Positions 1 to 8,043 of a DNA stretch of 64,000 bases are shown one piece after another. The stretch lies in the NCBI RefSeq assembly GCF_900070365.1, contig NZ_LN850107.1, forward strand, positions 2,046,001 to 2,110,000, in the 5' to 3' direction. Positions within the stretch are counted from its first letter, which is position 1. Every line of letters starts with the position of its first letter. The notes beneath the pieces were generated by a model. That model was not told where the DNA came from. It made no database searches and worked only from the letters and a program-made list of their open reading frames with translations. The stretch comes from Alloactinosynnema sp. L-07 (GTDB lineage: Bacteria; Actinomycetota; Actinomycetes; Mycobacteriales; Pseudonocardiaceae). The position numbers and the translations under genes were made by a program.

Positions 1-1
1 C

Positions 2-1450
2 GAGCAGCATGGCGCGAACTTCCTGCGTTTCGCGATGACCGAGGCCGACCACCTGCGCACCGTCCAGGGGCTGCTGGACCTGGGCGTCGAACCCGACCAG
101 GTGGGCAAGCGCCTGCGACTCAAGGACAAGGACGCCGTAGTGCTCGTCGCGGTCGCGCAGAGCACCCATGCCGCCGAACTGGCCCAGCAGGGTGTGTTGG
201 GGCTGTCCGACAGCGCGGTGGTCGCCGAGTTCGAGGCACACGGCGACGAGGCCGCGGCGGTCGAGGAACTGACCGAGGCCGCCCAGTCCACTCCCCGCAA
301 GCTCCACCAGATCGCCCAGCGGCTGCGGGACGCGCGCACCGAGCGCCTGGCGCTCGAGGCAGAAGCAGCCAAGCTGGCTGCGGAGGGCGTGGCGGTCATC
401 GACCGCCCCGACACCCTCTCCGGCCCGCAGGTCCGGCAGATCGCGGACCTGCGCCCGACGGCCAAGACCAAGCCGGGCAGCGCACTGAGCGTCAAGCGGC
501 ACTCCAAGTGCCCCGGCCACGCCGCCTACCTCACCTACCAGCAGGCGACGTACTTCAACAAGGAGGGCCGCGTCCGCGTCATCCATGTCTGCACCGACTT
601 CCAGAGGTACAAGCACGCCGAGCGCAACGCCGAGGCAGGCAAGACGCTCGTCGAGCGCACCCTCCACTTCAGCGGAGGCGGTGTCCAGAAGGGCCCGATG
701 ACCGAGGAGCAGAAGAAGTACCGCAAGACGGTGATCGACAACGGCAAGGCGTGGGACTCGGCCACGATCAAGCGCCTGGAGGCCCTGTCGCAGTTCGCCA
801 AGCGCCGCAGCCTGCCCCAGGGCGAGGACACCTGGCTGGAGGCGATGCGCGCCAGCAGCGGCCGCTACGCCGACGCCGCCGGCAGGGGACACCGCCTGGC
901 ACTGAAGCTGCTCGGCTGGGACGACAAGTTCGGCGGCTACGGCACCAAGAAGGCCCTCATGCAGGAGATCCTCAAGGCCAAGCCGGAACGGGCCCGCGTG
1001 ATCGGCATGGTCATGGTGCTGGCCGCGGTGGAGGACGGCGTCAGCCGCCGCACGACGTGGGAGCGGCCCAGCGACGAGGAGGTCGCCCACTTCGCCAAGC
1101 TACAGACGCTCAAGCTGCAGACAGTGGAGCCTTCCGGCCTCAAAGACTGGGTGCTCTCCGACGTCGAGGCGCTGGTCCTAGACCAGTCCGAGCCGGTGGA
1201 CGCGGCCCTCGCCGCCGCGGTGGTCGACGAAATCGAGGTCGAGGCCAGCCCGAACGACGAGGACGACGAGGACGACGAGGACGACCAGGACGACCAGGAC
1301 GACCAGGACGACCAGGAAACCACGCCCGGCGACGAGAACCTCGACTCCGACGACGACAAGCCCGCCGACGCGCCTCTCGCGAGGGTGACCCCGATCGATG
1401 CCGATGACGTATCGGTCCAGGACGACGACCAGGTGGACCTGGCCGCCTGA
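2..1450 (+). CDS. ParB/Spo0J-like partition protein, C-terminal part (5' end outside window)
   Basis: The frame is already open at base 2 and the first visible ATG is at 35, so the gene begins upstream of the window. The visible 482 aa start in what looks like the helix-turn-helix of ParB/KorB proteins: a run like LLDLGVEPDQVGKRLRL, followed by alanine-rich helices. The middle (about 150-330) is basic and unassigned. The C-terminus ends in an Asp/Gln/Glu tract encoded by a tandem GACCAG/GACGAC repeat (about 1254-1318). ParB proteins bind centromere sites and load a ParA ATPase to segregate low-copy replicons; no parA is visible beside it here. The role is inferred from the HTH-like segment and from the replication genes that follow. 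A perfect hairpin follows the stop. Confidence 0.55.
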   Translation, partial: EQHGANFLRFAMTEADHLRTVQGLLDLGVEPDQVGKRLRLKDKDAVVLVAVAQSTHAAELAQQGVLGLSDSAVVAEFEAHGDEAAAVEELTEAAQSTPRKLHQIAQRLRDARTERLALEAEAAKLAAEGVAVIDRPDTLSGPQVRQIADLRPTAKTKPGSALSVKRHSKCPGHAAYLTYQQATYFNKEGRVRVIHVCTDFQRYKHAERNAEAGKTLVERTLHFSGGGVQKGPMTEEQKKYRKTVIDNGKAWDSATIKRLEALSQFAKRRSLPQGEDTWLEAMRASSGRYADAAGRGHRLALKLLGWDDKFGGYGTKKALMQEILKAKPERARVIGMVMVLAAVEDGVSRRTTWERPSDEEVAHFAKLQTLKLQTVEPSGLKDWVLSDVEALVLDQSEPVDAALAAAVVDEIEVEASPNDEDDEDDEDDQDDQDDQDDQETTPGDENLDSDDDKPADAPLARVTPIDADDVSVQDDDQVDLAA

Positions 1451-1456
1451 CCAGCC

Positions 1457-1490
1457 CTGGTGGGCCGCCCGGTACCGGGCGGCCCACCAG
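1457..1490 (+). terminator. Perfect 17-bp-arm hairpin after the ParB-like gene
   Basis: CTGGTGGGCCGCCCGGT is followed directly by its reverse complement, with GGTACC at the tip. It starts 7 nt after the stop codon and a short T-run (CGGTTTTG) follows. This fits an intrinsic terminator and separates the partition gene from the DUF6884 gene. Confidence 0.75.
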
Positions 1491-1529
1491 CGGTTTTGCC
1501 ACGTCCTCGCTCTCACTCCGAGGAGACCT

Positions 1530-2078
1530 GTGACCGCCACACGGGCGCTGTTCGTGGTGCCCTGCAGCAACAGCAAGCTCACCCACCGCGCCCCCGCGCG
1601 GCTGCTCTACACCGGGTCGACCTTCCGCCTCGCCCTACGCGTAGTCGAGCGGGAAGCCGCGCTCACCACCGAATCGGGGCTGCCCGCCTCCGTGCTAATC
1701 CTGTCGGCCCGTCACGGATTGATCACCCCCGACACCGAGATCGACCCCTACGACCAGACGATGACCGACACAGGTTCGATTCCGGTGCCCTCACTGGCCA
1801 CACAGTTGCTGACGCACCAGATCACCTCCGGCACCGACATCTACGCGTTCCTGCCCCACCTCTACCGGACGCGCTTGCGGGCCGCGGTGGACCTGCTGTG
1901 CCAACTCACCGAAGCCACCGTGCTCATACACGACGTCTACGAAGCCGCACCCGGAATCGGCTACCAGCGCCAGGTCCTCGCCTCCATCCGCAGATCGCAG
2001 CCACCCGCTCCAGATCGAGCCGCCGACCTCCCTCGCGCGATGTCGTCCGCGGCGCCCGCCCATCGAGATCCCCGATAG
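1530..2078 (+). CDS. DUF6884 domain protein
   Basis: 182 aa from the GTG at 1530, chosen because GAGGAG sits 5-6 nt upstream; the open frame extends further upstream without an SD. Features typical of DUF6884 proteins are visible: VVPCSNSKL near residue 9, an APARLLYTGS segment, LSARHGLI near residue 60 and a DPYDQTM segment. DUF6884 is a small family of unknown biochemistry, distantly YaaA-like and frequent on actinobacterial plasmids and phages. The neighbour at 2762 is DpdA-like, so a shared role in base or DNA modification is possible, but that is an inference. The C-terminal 25 residues are low complexity. Confidence 0.7.
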   Translation: MTATRALFVVPCSNSKLTHRAPARLLYTGSTFRLALRVVEREAALTTESGLPASVLILSARHGLITPDTEIDPYDQTMTDTGSIPVPSLATQLLTHQITSGTDIYAFLPHLYRTRLRAAVDLLCQLTEATVLIHDVYEAAPGIGYQRQVLASIRRSQPPAPDRAADLPRAMSSAAPAHRDPR

Positions 2079-2153
2079 GCCCACGAGGCGCAGCGAAGGT
2101 GACACAACTCGCTGTCCACACCGCCCCGCGCGGTGCGGCACGGGCCCAGCAAA

Positions 2154-2209
2154 GCAGCCGCCCCTCGCCGGCTCCCGACCGCGGAGAAGGTCGTCCAGTG
2201 GGCGGCTGC
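2154..2209 (+). promoter_or_regulatory. Leader stem-loop upstream of the 146-aa gene
   Basis: GCAGCCGCCC (2154-2163) pairs perfectly with GGGCGGCTGC (2200-2209). The enclosed 36 nt hold a smaller CGACC...GGTCG hairpin. It lies 62 nt before the ATG at 2272. The layout recalls the leader family described at 3623, 7344, 10265 and 11840, but the core sequence differs, so I do not count it as a member. Confidence 0.4.
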
Positions 2210-2271
2210 CAGCGGCGGCCCGTCCCGCACCGCCCTTCGACGGTGCCCTCGATCACGAGAAGGACCTGGTC

Positions 2272-2712
2272 ATGTCACTTCCCTCCATCTCACCCGGCGC
2301 AGCCGACGAGAACCTGGCGCGCCTGCGTCTGGCCACCGCACTGTTCGGCACCACCCCCGACGACCTAGTCGAGCCGGTGCTCGACGCCGCCGGTGAAGAC
2401 GCCGCGATCGCCTACAACTCAGGCGCCCTTCCCGAACTCTCCGACGCAGCGGCACACGACACGCTGCACGACCACGCCGAGCAGCACGCCGCACGCATCA
2501 ACCAACGTGAACTGGACGCCCAACTGGCCTACCTACTCGAGGTCAACGACTACGACACCGTTCTGGACGTACTCACCCCGACACCCCACCGACTCTCCGG
2601 CGCTCTCGAACTGATCCGCCACCAGGCCCGACTGCTCACCGCCGCCCGGGTGCATCGAGTCGATCAGCACACCATCGACGTGCGATTCACCCTCACCGAC
2701 GAGACCGTCTGA
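2272..2712 (+). CDS. Hypothetical protein, 146 aa
   Basis: ATG at 2272 with GAGAAGGA about 9 nt upstream. The product is acidic and mostly helical with no cysteines, signal peptide or membrane segment. Visible features are only an N-terminal Ser/Pro-rich stretch and a C-terminal region rich in His and Asp. Codon use matches its neighbours. It lies between the DUF6884 and DpdA-like genes on the same strand and could belong to the same functional group. I do not recognise a family. Confidence 0.6.
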   Translation: MSLPSISPGAADENLARLRLATALFGTTPDDLVEPVLDAAGEDAAIAYNSGALPELSDAAAHDTLHDHAEQHAARINQRELDAQLAYLLEVNDYDTVLDVLTPTPHRLSGALELIRHQARLLTAARVHRVDQHTIDVRFTLTDETV

Positions 2713-2761
2713 CCTCGCCTCCTAGAAGCCGAAACCGCCCAGTCCGGCTCCCCGCGCGGCG

Positions 2762-3626
2762 ATGTTCTTCCTCGGCACCGCGAACCCACGGTGGCTGGCC
2801 GACCTGGACGTGCCGCTCTGCCTGGCCTACCACCACCTCTCCAAACGGCGGACCCTGCCGCGGGCGCGGGCGCCCTGGCTGCTCGACTCCGGCGCCTTCA
2901 ACCGCCTGAGCACGCATGGCGGGTGGGACACGTTGTCCCCGCACACCTACATCACAGGGGTACGCCGCCTGGCCGAAGAGGTCGGCAACCTCGCGTTCGC
3001 CGGTCAAATGGACTGGCTGGTCGGCGACGACCAGCTACGCCGCACCGGGCTGCCGGTCGACGCGCACCTGTGGAACACAGTCACCAACTACCTCGACCTG
3101 GTCGAGCGGCGGCGATCCGGGCGACTGCCCGATCATCCCGTCACTGCAGGGGCGAACCGAACGCGACTTTCACCTGTGCTGGGACCTGTTCGACAGGTAC
3201 GGCGTCGACCTGGCCACACTGCCGCGCGTCGGCATCGGGTCCATCGCCTCCCGCCAGGCGACCCCCGAGGTCGCCGCCATCGTGACATCACTGCTCGACC
3301 GCGCTCCGCTGGTCCTGCACGGCGTCAAGGGCGGCGGGTTGCGCCGCTATGGACACCTCATCGCCTCCTGCGACACCGCCACCTGGTCCTACAGCGCCCG
3401 CCGAGCCGGGCGACGACACCCGACCTGCGCCGCAGCCCACGCAACCTGTTCGAGCTGCCCCACCTACGCCCTGGCCTGGCGAAGCCACCTGCTCGCGGCC
3501 ATGCCCGAACCGACGTCCTTGTATGAACCCGGCCCTCCACCGCGAACGCCCCGGGTGGCACCCGCCCGACGGGACGGCGAGGACTCTTCAGGGCAGCAGC
3601 ACCGCGTCGGGGCTACGCGCCGATGA
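2762..3626 (+). pseudogene. DpdA-like (TGT-fold) DNA modification gene interrupted by a +1 frameshift
   Basis: Frame 1 from ATG 2762 begins MFFLGTANPRWLADLDVPL and carries WLLDSGAFNRLS, SPHTYITGVRRL and GQMDWLVGDD. These match the tRNA-guanine-transglycosylase-like DpdA family, whose members insert 7-deazaguanine bases into DNA; the Asp of DSGAF is the expected active-site region. Near 3131 the homologous reading moves to the +1 frame (IIPSLQGRTERDFHLCWDLF, then RVGIGSIASRQ, LHGVKGGG and a C-x2-C-rich tail) and ends at 3626. The shift falls at CCC-GAT, where skipping one base joins RLP to IIPSLQG. It could be a real mutation, a programmed shift or a sequencing error. The end overlaps a leader uORF (3623-3649). 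Confidence 0.65.
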
Positions 3627-3649
3627 ACCCGGCCGAACCATCCCGGTGA
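3623..3649 (+). CDS. uORF in leader A, MNPAEPSR
   Basis: Eight-codon frame ATG...CGG-TGA. The TGA is the end of the 5' arm of stem P1 (GGTGAGAC), so a terminating ribosome would sit on P1. The same frame with one changed residue (MNPAEPSQ) is at 11896 in copy B. The SD is weak here (CGGGG about 10 nt upstream). Confidence 0.35.
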   Translation: MNPAEPSR

Positions 3650-3793
3650 GACCAGCCTCGCTGCGCTCGGTCGCGCTGACGCGCGATCCCACCGGGATGG
3701 CCCAACCGGAACCCCCGCCACCCCTGCGGGCCCCGGCACGGCGCTGCAGGGCTGCGCCCGTCCACGCAGTACCCACCGAGCAGGAGGCCACCG
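3623..3793 (+). promoter_or_regulatory. Structured leader, copy A (uORF + three-way junction)
   Basis: Leader of the 60-aa gene. P1 is an 11-bp perfect stem, CCATCCCGGTG (3638-3648) with CACCGGGATGG (3690-3700). Inside are P2 (ACCAGC...GCTCGGT) and P3, TCGCGC-TGAC-GCGCGA (about 3671-3686). Downstream is a small hairpin around CCCCTGCGGGCC, then a C-rich linker and the SD. The core is shared with copies B (11840), C (7344), D (inside 8044-8300) and in part E (10265). P1 sequences differ between copies while pairing is kept, which favours a conserved RNA or DNA fold. Confidence 0.6.
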
Positions 3794-3976
3794 ATGAGCA
3801 CGCGACCCAGCACCGGCCGCCGCGTTCGTCTGAACGGGACCGAGATCGACATGTTCGATCACCGGCGAACCGAACGGCCCAAGGCCGGAGAGGCCAAGGC
3901 GGTCAAGACCGCCGCCAATCGCCGCGAGCGCCAGGCCGGACGCCAGTACGCACGCAAGCAGCGATGGGAGGGCTGA
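3794..3976 (+). CDS. Small basic hypothetical protein, 60 aa
   Basis: ATG at 3794 preceded by CAGGAGG at a good SD distance (8-9 nt). The product is strongly basic (many Arg and Lys, few hydrophobic residues), with RRVRLNGTEIDMFDHRR near the N-terminus and a Lys/Arg/Ala-rich C-terminal half. It may bind nucleic acid, but no family is recognised. It is preceded by the structured leader at 3623-3793 and followed by a strong hairpin. Confidence 0.6.
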   Translation: MSTRPSTGRRVRLNGTEIDMFDHRRTERPKAGEAKAVKTAANRRERQAGRQYARKQRWEG

Positions 3977-3994
3977 TCGCCTCGCTGCGTCGTC

Positions 3995-4033
3995 GGCTCG
4001 TCCCGGATTCACGTCGCGGACCCGGGACGAGCC
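3995..4033 (+). terminator. 12-bp hairpin after the 60-aa gene
   Basis: GGCTCGTCCCGG (3995-4006) pairs perfectly with CCGGGACGAGCC (4022-4033), 18 nt after the stop. There is no T-run. It could terminate, stabilise the mRNA 3' end, or belong to the leader of the next gene (start 4302). The remaining spacer to 4301 shows nothing further that I recognise. Confidence 0.5.
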
Positions 4034-4301
4034 GAAACGCATCCCCGCGCCGCCGCCCAGGGGCATGACAGCGGGCCCGATCAGTCGGCGCACCCTCCGT
4101 CGCCCGGCAAGCCCATCCCGTCTCTTTCCCGCGAGAGCAACTCCGCGCCGTAGGTAGCGAGATCTCCGTGCCAGTGGGCGGAGGACGCCCGCAGCCCAGC
4201 ACACCGCCGGGCCAGCGGCCACCGGTTTGTCCAACCCATGCGGCGGCCCGGCGGCGCGCTCCGCTCTGGGCGTTCCATCCGCCCCTACAGACGGAGACGT
4301 C

Positions 4302-4967
4302 GTGAACATCGACACCGCGTTGGCCAACGTCGACGCGCTCAGCCAGCCCCAGGCCGCCGCCCTCACCACAGCCCTGATCGCCCGGCACAAGCTGCTCAAG
4401 GACCAGCACGCCGCTCGGATCACCGCGCTGGTCACGGTCGGGAGCACGGTCAAGATCCGCGACAACATGAGGCCGAGGACGCTGTGCGGCCTGGTCGGGG
4501 TGGTGCGATCCATGAACGGCAAGGCCGCGGAGATCACGCTCGACGAACGCTCGGCCGCCGAACACCGCCAGCAGCAGCTCGACGGAATCCCTTTGGCCGC
4601 CCTGGAAGCTCTCGACTCTGCCCAGAGCTTCGCCCAGGTCGTCGACTTCTTCCTCAACCACGCCACGATTGAGGACCTCACGACGCTCAACGGCGCCCGC
4701 AAGCGACGGATCGAGGCGCTCGCGTCCGGGTTGACCACAGGCGACCAGGTCGTGGTCATCGACGTCAGGCCCAAGTTTCTCGCCGGACTGATCGGCGCTG
4801 TCGCGTCGGTGAACAAGACCGATCGCACCTGCGAGGTTCTGTTGGACGAGGCATCCACCGACCGCGTCCGCTGGTTGCGCAGCCCGAAGTACACGGTGGC
4901 CGACACCACCAAGCGGTACCCGCTTCGCCTCAGGTTCACCCAGGTTCTGATCACCGGCCGGGGCTGA
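4302..4967 (+). CDS. Hypothetical protein with two KOW/SH3-like repeats
   Basis: 221 aa from GTG 4302 (CGGAGACGTC upstream). Two copies of a small beta-barrel-like unit are visible: VGSTVKIRDNMRPRTLCGLV with following VVRSMNGKAAEITLDE (about 48-85), and GDQVVVIDVRPKFLAGLIGA with VASVNKTDRTCEVLLDE (about 145-182). Each has the hydrophobic/Gly pattern of KOW motifs, in which a G-V/A step precedes a strand. A helical linker separates them. KOW-type domains usually contact RNA or ribosomal partners; for this protein that is only an inference from the repeat. No enzymatic motif is seen. Confidence 0.55.
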   Translation: MNIDTALANVDALSQPQAAALTTALIARHKLLKDQHAARITALVTVGSTVKIRDNMRPRTLCGLVGVVRSMNGKAAEITLDERSAAEHRQQQLDGIPLAALEALDSAQSFAQVVDFFLNHATIEDLTTLNGARKRRIEALASGLTTGDQVVVIDVRPKFLAGLIGAVASVNKTDRTCEVLLDEASTDRVRWLRSPKYTVADTTKRYPLRLRFTQVLITGRG

Positions 4968-5048
4968 CCGTCGTGGGGCGGGGCCATCAGCGCCCCGCAC
5001 AACGCCTCCACCACATTCACGAGCCCCGCCGAGCCTCAGGAGTCCGCC

Positions 5049-5822
5049 ATGAGCGCCATCGTGCGCAGCAAGACGACCGGACGCGTCCTACACCGGACCG
5101 TCACCAGCAAACCCCAGCTGGGCCAACCAGCCGCCGCGCGCTGCATCATCTGCGGGTGGTCGCAGAGAATCGACCCACCCGGCGGCCGCAGCGAAGCCCG
5201 CGCCCTCGCCCGCGCCCACCTGCGCTGGCCGGACGAATGGCCCGTTTTCCACTGCGGCATCGCCTACCACACAACAGATCCCGACCACACCGACCCCGCA
5301 GCCGCGCGCGTCGGGGGAGCCCGAGCCAACGCCTCCGCCTGGGCCGTCCACGACCGCAGCCCCGCCGCCGCACGCGCCGCGCGCCTCGCCACCGACGACA
5401 TCGTCGACCGCGGCCTCCCGACCGAGGCCGCCTTATCCCTGGCCATGCCCGCTTGCGACCCGACCCACAGGCCAGCGCCCTCCGTTGCTCTCGTCGTCGC
5501 GCGGCATGACGTGCCGGGGTACTCGATCGCCTGGATCGGCGACTGCCGCGCCTACGAAGTGCGCGGCGAATGCCTCGTGCCGCTGACAACCGACCGCGCG
5601 GCCTCATCAACGGTCAGGCACACCCACACCAGCCGACCTCGCGGCCGGCTGGTTCTCACCGCAGGTGACCTGCACAACGCCGTGCCGCACGACACGCTCA
5701 CCGCCCTGGCCGTCGGCATCCCACACCCGACCACCAGCGCCCACTTGATCGTCGCTGCCGGAACGCGAACCGGCGCCGCTGACGTCACCGCCCTCGTCAT
5801 CGACCCCGTTCCAACCCAGTGA
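5049..5822 (+). CDS. PP2C-like (PPM fold) protein with N-terminal CxxC
   Basis: 257 aa from ATG 5049, preceded by CTCAGGAG. The N-terminal third has CIICGW (a CxxC knuckle near residue 36) and an HxxxxWPDEWPVFHCG segment that could complete a zinc site. The C-terminal half resembles a PPM/PP2C phosphatase: SVALVVARHD, then IAWIGDCRAYEVRG, LTTDRA, LVLTAGDLHNAV and a final ADVTALVI strand. In active enzymes the motif is WxGDSR and several more Asp residues bind metal. Here Ser is Cys and the early DG-type metal motif is missing, so activity is doubtful. It lies directly upstream of the prim-pol gene. Confidence 0.55.
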   Translation: MSAIVRSKTTGRVLHRTVTSKPQLGQPAAARCIICGWSQRIDPPGGRSEARALARAHLRWPDEWPVFHCGIAYHTTDPDHTDPAAARVGGARANASAWAVHDRSPAAARAARLATDDIVDRGLPTEAALSLAMPACDPTHRPAPSVALVVARHDVPGYSIAWIGDCRAYEVRGECLVPLTTDRAASSTVRHTHTSRPRGRLVLTAGDLHNAVPHDTLTALAVGIPHPTTSAHLIVAAGTRTGAADVTALVIDPVPTQ

Positions 5823-5884
5823 CCAGCGTCTACCTCTGCGCGGGAGCACCGCTTCCACATACCCTCGACCCAGGGGAGGAACCA

Positions 5885-6847
5885 ATGACCACCAACCGCA
5901 CCAGGAGCGAACCGGCCACCCGCCACCACCGCACAGACCCGCCACGCCTGCGAGCGGCGCTCGCCGCGGCCGCCCGTGGCTGGCCGGTATTCCCGCTCTA
6001 CCAACACAAAAAGAAGCCCGCCATCACCGACTGGGAGAGGCGCGCCACCACTGACGAACGGCAACTGCGACGCTGGTGGGCGACCGCGCCCTACAACATC
6101 GGCGTGCCCTGCGGACCCGCCGGGATCGTCGTCATCGACCTCGACGTCGCCCACGGCACCCTTCCATCCGACTGGGCGCACCTCGGCGTCGAACACGGCC
6201 GCGACGTTCTCGCCATCCTCGCCGATCGCGCTGGAGAGCCCGACCCGATCGACACCTACTCGGTTATTTCACCCACCACCGGCGAACACCGCTACTTCGA
6301 GGCGCCGCCCGACATCCAACTGCGCAACACCATCGGCCACCTCGGAATCGGACTCGGCCCCCTGATCGACGTCCGTGCCCACGGCGGCTTCATCGTCGCG
6401 GCCGGGTCGCTGACTGTGATCGACGGCGCCAAACGGCGCTACCGGACGCACCCGCTCCGCCCGCACACCCTGCAGCCGCTTCCACAGTTTCTGATCACCA
6501 GCCTGACTCCGCCACCACCCGCACCACGCGCACCCATCCCGCAGATGGAAGGAGGGCAGCGCCTGGCCAACTACATCCGCGCCGCCCTCGACGACGAGGC
6601 ACGCACCGTCGCCGCCGCCGCACCGGGCACCAGGGCAGGCGTCCTGTTCCGCTCCGCCGCCGCACTGGGCAGCCTCGTCGGCGCCGGAGCCCTCGACGAA
6701 CAACTCGCCGAGCGGGTCCTGCTCGACGCCGCCCAGGGCCACAACGGCATCGACCGATGGAACACCCACGAAGCCCAACACCACATCCGCAACGGACTGG
6801 CCGCAGGCAAGAGCACCCCGAGGGCTATCACCAACCTGACGGCCTGA
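5885..6847 (+). CDS. Bifunctional DNA primase/polymerase (prim-pol) replication protein
   Basis: 320 aa. ATG 5885 chosen for the excellent SD GGGGAGGA 6-7 nt upstream. The N-terminal prim-pol domain is clear: RGWPVFPLYQHKKKPAI, WWATAPYNIGVPCG, the metal-binding VVIDLDVAHG (about residue 84) and later IDVRAHGGFIVAAGS (about 162). Such proteins prime and extend DNA for plasmid or integrative-element replication. A helicase domain is absent, so this is the short form; the C-terminal 120 residues are helical and may be a primase C-terminal-like domain. With the ParB-like gene it supports an autonomously replicating state of the element. Confidence 0.75.
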   Translation: MTTNRTRSEPATRHHRTDPPRLRAALAAAARGWPVFPLYQHKKKPAITDWERRATTDERQLRRWWATAPYNIGVPCGPAGIVVIDLDVAHGTLPSDWAHLGVEHGRDVLAILADRAGEPDPIDTYSVISPTTGEHRYFEAPPDIQLRNTIGHLGIGLGPLIDVRAHGGFIVAAGSLTVIDGAKRRYRTHPLRPHTLQPLPQFLITSLTPPPPAPRAPIPQMEGGQRLANYIRAALDDEARTVAAAAPGTRAGVLFRSAAALGSLVGAGALDEQLAERVLLDAAQGHNGIDRWNTHEAQHHIRNGLAAGKSTPRAITNLTA

Positions 6848-7343
6848 CCCACCTGCGTCACCGATGCCGCTGCCCGGGCGGGACCGACCCTCTCCGGTAC
6901 GACCCCGGCCGCGCACTTGTGCATCGGCGCCCACCGTCTCGCTCCCGCCCTGAGCGTGGCGGCCCGCCACACACGAAGCGCTCAGCCCAAACTTGTTGCA
7001 CACCAAGGAACTTCGTGGCGCACTACCAGCCTGGTCAACCTGAGTCGCTCCCGCCGTCTCACCTTCCAGCCACGCCACCAGGCCCTCGCCGGATGTCCCT
7101 GCCGGCTCCATGTCGACGCTTTCCGGAAGCCCCGCTACGCCGTCGTCCGGTGTCACCGCGCGATCGGGCCTATCGCCGAGCCGCACCCGACATGAGCGCG
7201 CTGGGCCACCACAGTCCGCGGAACCGGTTCCGGCGACGTCGCGAAGGTGACTGACGCCCGGGCGGAGCTTGTCGCGCTCTTGGTCCCGCGGGGGTGGAGC
7301 GCCTGTGGACCGCCCAGAGGTCAGCACGACGGGAGGGGTTCGC
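6848..7343 (+). other. Intergenic spacer, no gene recognised
   Basis: About 500 bp of C-rich sequence with no SD-preceded reading frame of credible composition. The only marked structures are a 12-bp palindrome, GGAACCGGTTCC (7220-7231), and near the end a GACC...GGTC segment (TGTGGACCGCCCAGAGGTC) that recurs before leader copy B at about 11850. Confidence 0.5.
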
Positions 7344-7376
7344 GTGCAAGCACTCCACGCCCATCCGTTCCGGTGA
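7344..7376 (+). CDS. uORF in leader C, VQALHAHPFR
   Basis: Ten codons plus stop, starting at GTG 7344 with GGGAGGGG five nt upstream. The TGA (7374-7376) again coincides with the end of the P1 5' arm (CGGTGAGAC), as in copies A and B, although the peptide sequence is different. Conserved stop position with unconserved peptide argues for a regulatory uORF. Confidence 0.45.
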   Translation: MQALHAHPFR

Positions 7377-7515
7377 GACAAGCCCCTTCGGGGTCGCGCT
7401 GCGCGCGATCACACCGGAACCGACGAGCGCTGCGCACCTGCACGCCCCTTCGGGCCCCTCCCGCCGTGCTGAGGCAGGGCCGCGTTCCACCGACACCCCA
7501 GCCCAGGAGACCCCG
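7344..7515 (+). promoter_or_regulatory. Structured leader, copy C (uORF + three-way junction)
   Basis: P1 pairs GTTCCGGTG (7367-7375) with CACCGGAAC (7412-7420). P2 is CCCC-TTC-GGGG, a cUUCGg tetraloop hairpin, and P3 is TCGCGC-TGC-GCGCGA. A second UUCG-type hairpin (CCCCTTCGGG) and a GGCCGCGTTCCACC block, shared with copy B, precede the SD of the 64-aa gene. Relative to copies A and B the P1 arms are changed on both sides with pairing kept. Confidence 0.6.
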
Positions 7516-7710
7516 ATGATCACCGCGACCTACACCGACTTGTTCGCCGACGTCCTCGCCGAGACCTCCGCGCTCGAGCTGCTCCACCACGAGCTGGGGG
7601 CCCAGTTCATCGCCGATCGGGGATGGCGCGACTTCGACGACCACGATGCCTACGCCGACCTGGTGCGCATCGACCTCGAAACCGCGGAGCTGGGCGGATC
7701 CGACTGGTGA
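7516..7710 (+). CDS. Small acidic hypothetical protein, 64 aa
   Basis: ATG 7516 with CAGGAGA upstream at the right distance. The product is acidic and helical (many Asp, Glu, Leu and Ala, with WRDFDDHDAYADL in the middle) and has no cysteine or membrane segment. It has the structured leader copy C in front and a strong hairpin behind, so it forms a single-gene unit. No family recognised; the acidic, compact character would also suit a DNA-mimic or antitoxin-like protein, which is speculation. Confidence 0.6.
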   Translation: MITATYTDLFADVLAETSALELLHHELGAQFIADRGWRDFDDHDAYADLVRIDLETAELGGSDW

Positions 7711-7717
7711 GCGCCTA

Positions 7718-7744
7718 CCGGGCGGGCCCCCGAGGCCCGCCCGG
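7718..7744 (+). terminator. 11-bp perfect hairpin after the 64-aa gene
   Basis: CCGGGCGGGCC (7718-7728) pairs with GGCCCGCCCGG (7734-7744) across a 5-nt loop, beginning 7 nt after the stop codon. It fits an actinomycete-type terminator without a T-run. Confidence 0.65.
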
Positions 7745-7781
7745 CACCGTCCTCGTCCCTCAACCACTCGGGAGTCGCCCG

Positions 7782-8043
7782 TGATCGAGATCATCGCCCA
7801 ATTCTGAGTCGTCGCCGCCCTGATCAAGGGCGCCATCCGCATCTGCGGACACCCGCATCACCTGGCGACTCGCACTCCTGGTCGCGCTGTCCTGGATAGT
7901 CCTGCTCATTCAGATGGCCACTGCCCAGCACACCGGCGTCCCAGAATGTTCTGACTTCCCGGCGCACGTCCCGGTGGCGGCGATCGTCGCGCCGCCCGCC
8001 GGGCACCGACCTTGGGTCCGGCGGCCTCCGGACCACGGGGTGG
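7782..8043 (+). other. Possible degenerate small membrane ORF
   Basis: GTG 7782 opens a frame VIEIIAQF that stops at once (TGA 7806). The same frame continues as VVAALIKGAIRI, and a neighbouring frame encodes a convincing membrane segment (RLALLVALSWIVLLIQMATA, about 7868-7925) without its own SD. This looks like a small membrane protein gene broken by a stop and a frame change, but it is too short to be sure. The rest of the spacer shows nothing. Confidence 0.25.

Noticed and set aside
1254..1318. Tandem DNA repeat of GACGAC/GACCAG units as a possible binding site
   Set aside because: It encodes the acidic tail of the ParB-like protein in frame; codon repetition explains it.
3464..5020. 518-codon open frame on the minus strand
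   Set aside because: It lies antisense to two + strand genes with good ribosome-binding sites (3794, 4302) and has no SD or natural composition of its own; long antisense frames are expected at this GC content.
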